Origin: CBDFKU01 sp965248975
Lineage (GTDB): Bacteria > Chloroflexota > Dehalococcoidia > Lucifugimonadales > JAGWBF01
DNA length: 64,000 bases
Assembly (NCBI GenBank): GCA_965248975.1
Contig: CBDFKU010000020.1
Span: 124,001 to 188,000, forward strand
Direction: 5' to 3'
The notes under the pieces were generated by a model. The model ran no database searches. It was not told the DNA's origin and saw only the letters and a program-made list of their open reading frames with translations. Below are positions 59,008-64,000 of the stretch, in pieces. How positions within the stretch are numbered: the stretch's first letter is position 1; every line of letters starts with the position of its first letter. The position numbers and the translations under genes were made by a program.

Positions 59008-61326
59008 ATGGCTTCTAACGTGGTTCTGTCCACTCTCGAGTACAACGTAGTAGGCAGCCGGCCCGTCCGCCACGATGGCGCCGATAAGGTCACCGGCCGG
59101 GCGCGGTACGGCGCCGACATTCACCCGCCCGACCTCCTCCACGGCAGGATACTGCGCAGCCCCCACGCCCACGCACGCATCGTGTCCATCGACGCCAGCC
59201 GTGCGCTGGCCCTGCCGGGGGTGAAGGCCGTGGTCACTTCGGCGGAGCTGCAGCGGCCTCCAGGCAGGGCGGCCGACGTCACGGAGGGGTCCCTGACCAA
59301 CTGGAGCTTCCTCAGCGACAACTGCCTAGCCGGAGACAAAGTGCTGTACGTGGGCCACGCCGTGGCGGCGGTGGCTGCCACCAGCCCCCACATCGCCGAG
59401 GAGGCCCTGGCCCTAATCGACGTGGAGTACGAGGTCCTCGCGCCGCTTCTGGACGTTCTGGAGGCCATGGAGGAGGACGCTCCCTTACTTCACGAGAGGC
59501 TGGCGACCCTGTCCAACCCCAACATGAGGTGGGCGGGAGGCTTGCGCTCCGAAGAGGACACCGAGAAGGCCAGCAACGTGGCCAACCGCTTCGTGTTCCA
59601 GGAAGGCGACCTGGAGGCCGGGTTCGGGGAGGCCGACGTGGTGGTCGAGAAGGAGTTTCGTACCGCTTCGGTGCACCAGGGGTACATCGAGCCCCACACA
59701 GCGACCGCCCACTGGGGCCCCGACGGCCACGTGACCATCTGGTGCAGCAGCCAAGGCCACTTCGGCATAAGAGACCAGACGGCCAAGATGGTAGGCATTC
59801 CGTCCTCCAGGGTCAAGGTGATTCCCATGGAGATCGGCGGCGGCTTCGGAGGCAAGACATCGGTGTACCTGGAGCCGGTGGCGGCCCTGCTGTCCCGGAA
59901 GACGGGACATCCGGTGAAGCTCACCATGACCCGGTCCGAGGTGTTCGAAGGGACGGGACCCACATCGGGATGTTACATGAAGGTCAAGGTGGGCGCAAAC
60001 AAGGCCGGGCGCATCACCGCCGCCTACGCCTACCTGGTGTACGAGGCGGGCGCCTACCCGGGCTCCCCCGTCAATCCCGCGGCCCAGTGCGTCTTTGGCC
60101 CCTACGACCTGGCCAACTACTACGTCGAGGGGCTGGACGTGGTGCTCAACAAGCCCAAGACAGGGGCCTATCGGGCGCCGGGCGCTCCTACCGCGGCCTT
60201 TGCCGCCGAGACGGTCATTGACGAGATCTGCGAGGCGTTGGGCATGGACCGCATGGAGTTCCGGCTGATCAACGCCGCCAAGGAGGGCACCCGCCGCATC
60301 GGGGGCCCCAGGTTCGTGCGCATAGGATGTGTGGAGACCCTGCGGGCCGCCGCCGATCACGAACACTACTCGGCTCCTCTGAAGGGTCCGAACCGGGGCC
60401 GGGGCATCGCCGCCGGTTTCTGGTTCAACGACACCGGCCCATCCAGCGCCGCCGCCAGCGTCAACCCCGACGGCACCGTCAGCCTGGTGGAGGGTTCCCC
60501 CGACATCGGCGGCAGCCGAACGGCTGTGGCCATGCAGCTGGCCGAGGTCCTGGGCATCCCCGTGGAGAATGTGAGACCCGTTGTGGCCGACACCGATTCA
60601 GTGGGGTACACCTCCACCACCGGAGGGAGCAGTGTCGCCTTCAAGACCGGCTGGGCCTGCTACAAGGTAGCCCATGACCTCAAACGCCAGCTCGTGCAGC
60701 GGGCCGCCCACATATGGGACACGTCGGTGGGGGAGGTGGATTACAGCGACGGAGTCCTCTCTCATCGGTCGGATCCCGAGCTGAGGTTCACCTTCAAGGA
60801 GCTGGCCGGCATGCTCAACTCCACCGGCGGGCCCATCTCTGGACGGGCGACCATCGACGAGCGGGGCATCGGCAACACCTTCGCGGTCCACATGGTCGAT
60901 GTGGAGGTGGACCCCGAGACGGGAAAGGTCGACATCCTACGCTACACCGCCCTTCAGGACGCCGGCAAGGCCATACACCCGAGCTACGTGGAGGGCCAGA
61001 TGCAGGGCGGGGTGGTCCAGGGCATCGGCTGGGCGCTGAACGAAGAGTACACCTTTAGCGGGAACGGGGAAATGACCAACTCCAGCTTCCTGGACTATCG
61101 CATGCCCACCAGCCTCGACCTGCCCATGGTCGATACCGTCATCGTCGAAGTGCCCAACCCGGGCCACCCCTTTGGCGTCCGGGGGGCCGGAGAGATCCCC
61201 CTCGTCCCTCCCATGGCTGCCATAGCCAACGCCATCTATGACGCCGTGGGGGTCAGGATGGACGTGCTGCCCATGTCACCCGGCAACATCCTGGAGGCTC
61301 TGTGGGCCAAGCAGGGCAAGTCCTAA
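59008..61326 (+). CDS. Xanthine dehydrogenase-type molybdopterin-binding subunit, paralogue 2
   Basis: A 772-residue large subunit, strongly similar over its full length to the gene at 51832. GGGFGGKTSVYLEP is the cofactor loop, AYRAPGAPTAAF the active-site loop, VEGSPDIGGSRTAVAMQLAE the shared dimer segment, and VRGAGEIPLVPPMAA holds the catalytic Glu. AGGAGGTG lies 8 bases before the ATG and TGATAGAAT about 50 bases before it. No FAD or iron-sulfur subunit is adjacent. It is followed by two amidohydrolases that could act on the hydroxylated product. Confidence 0.9.
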   Translation: MASNVVLSTLEYNVVGSRPVRHDGADKVTGRARYGADIHPPDLLHGRILRSPHAHARIVSIDASRALALPGVKAVVTSAELQRPPGRAADVTEGSLTNWSFLSDNCLAGDKVLYVGHAVAAVAATSPHIAEEALALIDVEYEVLAPLLDVLEAMEEDAPLLHERLATLSNPNMRWAGGLRSEEDTEKASNVANRFVFQEGDLEAGFGEADVVVEKEFRTASVHQGYIEPHTATAHWGPDGHVTIWCSSQGHFGIRDQTAKMVGIPSSRVKVIPMEIGGGFGGKTSVYLEPVAALLSRKTGHPVKLTMTRSEVFEGTGPTSGCYMKVKVGANKAGRITAAYAYLVYEAGAYPGSPVNPAAQCVFGPYDLANYYVEGLDVVLNKPKTGAYRAPGAPTAAFAAETVIDEICEALGMDRMEFRLINAAKEGTRRIGGPRFVRIGCVETLRAAADHEHYSAPLKGPNRGRGIAAGFWFNDTGPSSAAASVNPDGTVSLVEGSPDIGGSRTAVAMQLAEVLGIPVENVRPVVADTDSVGYTSTTGGSSVAFKTGWACYKVAHDLKRQLVQRAAHIWDTSVGEVDYSDGVLSHRSDPELRFTFKELAGMLNSTGGPISGRATIDERGIGNTFAVHMVDVEVDPETGKVDILRYTALQDAGKAIHPSYVEGQMQGGVVQGIGWALNEEYTFSGNGEMTNSSFLDYRMPTSLDLPMVDTVIVEVPNPGHPFGVRGAGEIPLVPPMAAIANAIYDAVGVRMDVLPMSPGNILEALWAKQGKS

Positions 61327-61365
61327 AGCCATTGCTGAAGCGATACCCTGAGGTAGCGGAGGCGA

Positions 61366-62487
61366 GTGGTGCCCGATCATAGGATAATATCCTCGGATAA
61401 CCACGTTGTAGAGCCTCCGGAGCTGTGGCAGTCCCGCGTCGAGTCCAGGTTCAAGGACCGAGCGCCGCGGCTCGTCAGGGAGGCCGACGGTGACTGGTGG
61501 CACTGCGACGGTCGGAAGCTGCTCATGGGGTTCGGGTTCGCCGGGGCCCAGACTGGTAAGAGGTTCGAGGAAGTGGCCCAGATGTCCAACGAGGACCTGT
61601 TCGACGATGTCCGTCCGGGCGCCTACATCCCCGAGGAGCAGGTAAAGGACATGGACATCGATGGCGTGGACGTGAGTATCCTCTACCCTAGCCTGGGCCT
61701 CCAGCTCTTCAGCGTAGAGGACACCGAGCTTGTCAACGCGGTCTTCAGGGCCTACAACGACTGGCTGGCCGAGTTCTGCCAGGCCTCACCCAAACGCCTG
61801 GCCGGCATCGCCATGATCAACCTGGACGACGTGCAGACCGGCATCAAGGAGCTGGAGCGCTGCAGGGACAAAGGCCTCATAGGAGCCATGATCTCCGTGT
61901 ACCCTCCTGAAGGCAGGAAATACAACTCGCCCGAGTACGAGCCCCTGTGGGCGGCGGCCCAGGACCTGGATGTGCCTCTGAGCCTCCACGCCGCCACCAA
62001 CCGCATCGGCTCCGGCGAAGGAGTGCTGACCGGCGACAGGGGAATGACCATCCTGATAAACATGGACCACTACGTTCGCATGTCCCTAACCGACATGATC
62101 CTCACCGGCGTCTTCGAGCGGTATCCGAGGCTGCAGGTTGGTGCCGTGGAGCACGAGGCGTCCTGGGCGGCCCACTTCCTGGACCGGATCGACTACAACT
62201 ACGCTCAGCGGGCCCGCACCGACAACACCTACTGGTTCAAGGAAGGCATGTTGCCCAGCGACTACTTCCACCGCAACGTTTTCGTCGGATTCCAGGAGGA
62301 CGACCTGGGCATCCAGCTTCGCCACATCATAGGGGTCGAGAACCTCCAGTGGGGCTCCGACTATCCCCACCATGAGTCGACCTTTCCCAGAAGCCAGGAG
62401 ATCCTAGAGGACATCCTCGTGGACTGCACTGAGCAGGAGAAGGCGGCCATCGTCGGGGGCAACGCCGCCAGGGTGTACCGACTCTGA
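61366..62487 (+). CDS. Amidohydrolase family protein (ACMSD-like, subgroup B)
   Basis: A 373-residue TIM barrel starting at a GTG (a second GTG at 61369 is better spaced from GGAGG). Metal motifs are IISSDNHVVEPPELW, PLSLHAATNRIGS, AVEHEASWAAHF and LQWGSDYPHHESTFPRS. It is highly similar to the gene at 62514, and the two end with the same bases for GGNAA(V)RVYRL, so they look like a tandem duplication. The substrate is unknown. Confidence 0.87.
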   Translation: MVPDHRIISSDNHVVEPPELWQSRVESRFKDRAPRLVREADGDWWHCDGRKLLMGFGFAGAQTGKRFEEVAQMSNEDLFDDVRPGAYIPEEQVKDMDIDGVDVSILYPSLGLQLFSVEDTELVNAVFRAYNDWLAEFCQASPKRLAGIAMINLDDVQTGIKELERCRDKGLIGAMISVYPPEGRKYNSPEYEPLWAAAQDLDVPLSLHAATNRIGSGEGVLTGDRGMTILINMDHYVRMSLTDMILTGVFERYPRLQVGAVEHEASWAAHFLDRIDYNYAQRARTDNTYWFKEGMLPSDYFHRNVFVGFQEDDLGIQLRHIIGVENLQWGSDYPHHESTFPRSQEILEDILVDCTEQEKAAIVGGNAARVYRL

Positions 62488-62513
62488 TCAACACTGACAC
62501 CAGGAGGTTGCAA

Positions 62514-63635
62514 ATGGCCGGGTACCGGGTTATATCGTCCGACAGTCACGTCGTCGAACCTCCCGATTTATGGACCACCAGGACCGAACCCAAGTACAGG
62601 GACCAGGCACCCTATGTGGCCGCAGAGGACGACGGCGACTGGTGGTACTGCGAGGGCGAGAAGATCATCGGTCAGCACAATGGGACGGCTACGGGGGTAC
62701 GCTTCGAGGAAGGCCATGACATGGTCTCTCAAAAATCCCTCTGGGAAGACGTCCAGCTTGGTGGATACATCCCCGAGGAGCACGTCAAAGACATGGACGC
62801 CGATGGAGTGGACGCGGGACTGATCTACCCTTCCGTCGGCCTCGCGCTGTTCAGAAGCGTGCGAGATAGCGGCCTGCTGACGGCCCTCTTCCGGACCTAC
62901 AACGACTGGCTGGCAGAGTTCTGCCAGGTCTCACCCAAGCGGCTCAAGGGCATCGCCATGATCGATATCGACGACATAGGGTTTGGTGTGGACGAGTTGG
63001 AGCGTTGCGCCCGGTCGGGCCTGGCCGGGGCCATGATCAGCGTTTACCCCGTCCAGGAGAGGGCGTATTATCTGTCGGACTATGAGCGCTTGTGGGCCGC
63101 TGCCGAGGACCTGGACATGCCTCTGAGCTTGCACCTGGCTACCAACCGCCCGGGACCGAGCCAGACCTTCTGGGGCCCCAACGCCCAACCCCATGCTTTC
63201 CTATGCAACGCCGACCATTGGCCCCGGATGTCGCTGTTCCACATGATCTTCAGCGGCGTGTTCGAGCGGCATCCGAAGCTCCAAGTGGGTGTGGTGGAGA
63301 CCGACCTGTCCTGGGTCCCTCACTTCATGAAACAATTGGACTACAACTACACCCAGAGAACCCACGGGGAGGACGCCTACCGCTTCAAGGAGTCGGCCCT
63401 TCCTAGCGACTACTTCCGCCGCAATGTGTTCCTCAGCTTCCAGGAAGACGGTCTGGGCGTCAGGCTGCGGGACCTCATCGGCGTGGATAGCCTGCTATGG
63501 GGCTCGGACTACCCCCACGCTGAGGGTACTTTTCCCCGAAGTCGCCAGATCATCGAGGAAATTCTCGCCGATTGTACCGAGGAGGAGAAGGCCAAGATAT
63601 CCGGCGGCAACGCCGTCAGGGTGTACCGACTCTGA
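62514..63635 (+). CDS. Amidohydrolase family protein (ACMSD-like, subgroup B)
   Basis: A 373-residue TIM barrel, tandem partner of the gene at 61366. RVISSDSHVVEPPDLW, PLSLHLATNRPGPS, GVVETDLSWVPHF (the VEHE of paralogues is VETD here, so one His is lost) and LLWGSDYPHAEGTFPRS are the metal and active-site segments. AGGAGGTTGCAA precedes the ATG at 62514. The VETD change may alter metal binding or substrate range. Confidence 0.87.
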   Translation: MAGYRVISSDSHVVEPPDLWTTRTEPKYRDQAPYVAAEDDGDWWYCEGEKIIGQHNGTATGVRFEEGHDMVSQKSLWEDVQLGGYIPEEHVKDMDADGVDAGLIYPSVGLALFRSVRDSGLLTALFRTYNDWLAEFCQVSPKRLKGIAMIDIDDIGFGVDELERCARSGLAGAMISVYPVQERAYYLSDYERLWAAAEDLDMPLSLHLATNRPGPSQTFWGPNAQPHAFLCNADHWPRMSLFHMIFSGVFERHPKLQVGVVETDLSWVPHFMKQLDYNYTQRTHGEDAYRFKESALPSDYFRRNVFLSFQEDGLGVRLRDLIGVDSLLWGSDYPHAEGTFPRSRQIIEEILADCTEEEKAKISGGNAVRVYRL

Positions 63636-63657
63636 TCAGAAGAGGGCACGAGCATCC

Positions 63658-64000
63658 ATGAAGTATGGGTTTAATTTACCCCATCGCGGTGAGATGGCTC
63701 ACCCTGACAACTTGATCGTCATAGTCAGAAGAGCCGAGGAGCTGGGATACCACTCGGTTCATTTCGGCGACCACGTTCTGATGCCCACAGGGGTGGCCTC
63801 CCAGTACCCCTATACGGAAGACGGAGTGTTCCCTGCCGCCGATCCTGGCGAGCATTTGGAGCACCTGAACGTGTTGTCCTTCATAGCTGCGCAGACCCAG
63901 AGGATACAGCTGGTCACCGGCGTTACCATCGTCCCGTATCGAAATCCACTGGTGGCGGCAAAGTCCCTTGCTACCCTGGATGTGCTGTCCAAGGGTCGCC
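63658..64000 (+). CDS. Luciferase-like (LLM class) oxidoreductase, N-terminal part
   Basis: It starts at the ATG at 63658 and runs off the right edge (114 codons seen). MKYGFNLPHRGE, IVRRAEELGYHSVHFGDHVLM, TQRIQLVTGVTIVPYRNPL and AAKSLATLDVLSKGR are family motifs of F420-dependent members. It follows two amidohydrolases on the same strand. Confidence 0.85.
   Translation, partial: MKYGFNLPHRGEMAHPDNLIVIVRRAEELGYHSVHFGDHVLMPTGVASQYPYTEDGVFPAADPGEHLEHLNVLSFIAAQTQRIQLVTGVTIVPYRNPLVAAKSLATLDVLSKGR

Overview
The window looks like high-GC bacterial DNA, most plausibly from a Chloroflexota lineage of the SAR202/Dehalococcoidia type. That assignment is inferred from gene content only: Shine-Dalgarno-led genes, LuxR, GntR and hybrid-kinase signalling, and repeated catabolic paralogues (luciferase-like F420/flavin oxidoreductases, ACMSD-type amidohydrolases, SMP-30 lactonases, orphan xanthine-dehydrogenase-type molybdenum subunits, alpha/beta hydrolases). 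No rRNA, tRNA or CRISPR array was seen.

Layout. (1) 1-22.1 kb and (3) 49.6-64 kb are catabolic: 4 luciferase-like oxidoreductases (one cut by the right edge), 5 amidohydrolases, 3 SMP-30 proteins, 2 molybdenum hydroxylase subunits, enoyl-CoA hydratases, an acyl-CoA ligase, an amidase with a small partner, a VOC protein, an F420-dependent reductase, a 4-hydroxybutyryl-CoA-dehydratase-like flavoprotein, a PPOX protein and a probable zinc protease. Most are single genes or pairs on alternating strands, as expected for many narrow degradative modules. (2) 22.2-49.5 kb is a motility and signalling island. It opens with a GntR-receiver fusion and a secreted-protein locus. A membrane histidine kinase and response regulators follow. 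Next comes a nearly complete archaellum (archaeal flagellum) cluster at 32.8-41.1 kb: three archaellins, an ArlCDE-like protein, ArlG, ArlF, ArlH, ArlI and ArlJ. The island closes with a six-gene phosphorelay (two hybrid kinases, a simpler kinase, a double receiver, an Hpt protein and a receiver-ATPase).

The archaellum cluster is the most interesting part. Four of its nine genes carry a reading-frame lesion: a G9 tract in the leader of archaellin 3, an in-frame amber codon in the ArlCDE-like gene, a one-base shift near the end of ArlF, and a G7 tract in ArlJ. Each frameshift is explained by one missing G. Phase variation, gene decay and consensus error are all possible, and raw reads would decide.

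Two near-identical IS630-family elements lie in opposite orientation (0.4-1.6 kb and 23.7-24.9 kb). The first separates an enoyl-CoA hydratase gene from its probable promoter. The second lies exactly inside the signal-peptide codons of a secreted protein. Both landed in CTAG, and the transposase stop codon is completed by target bases. Short tandem repeats, REP-like hairpins and a few clear promoters and terminators are also listed.
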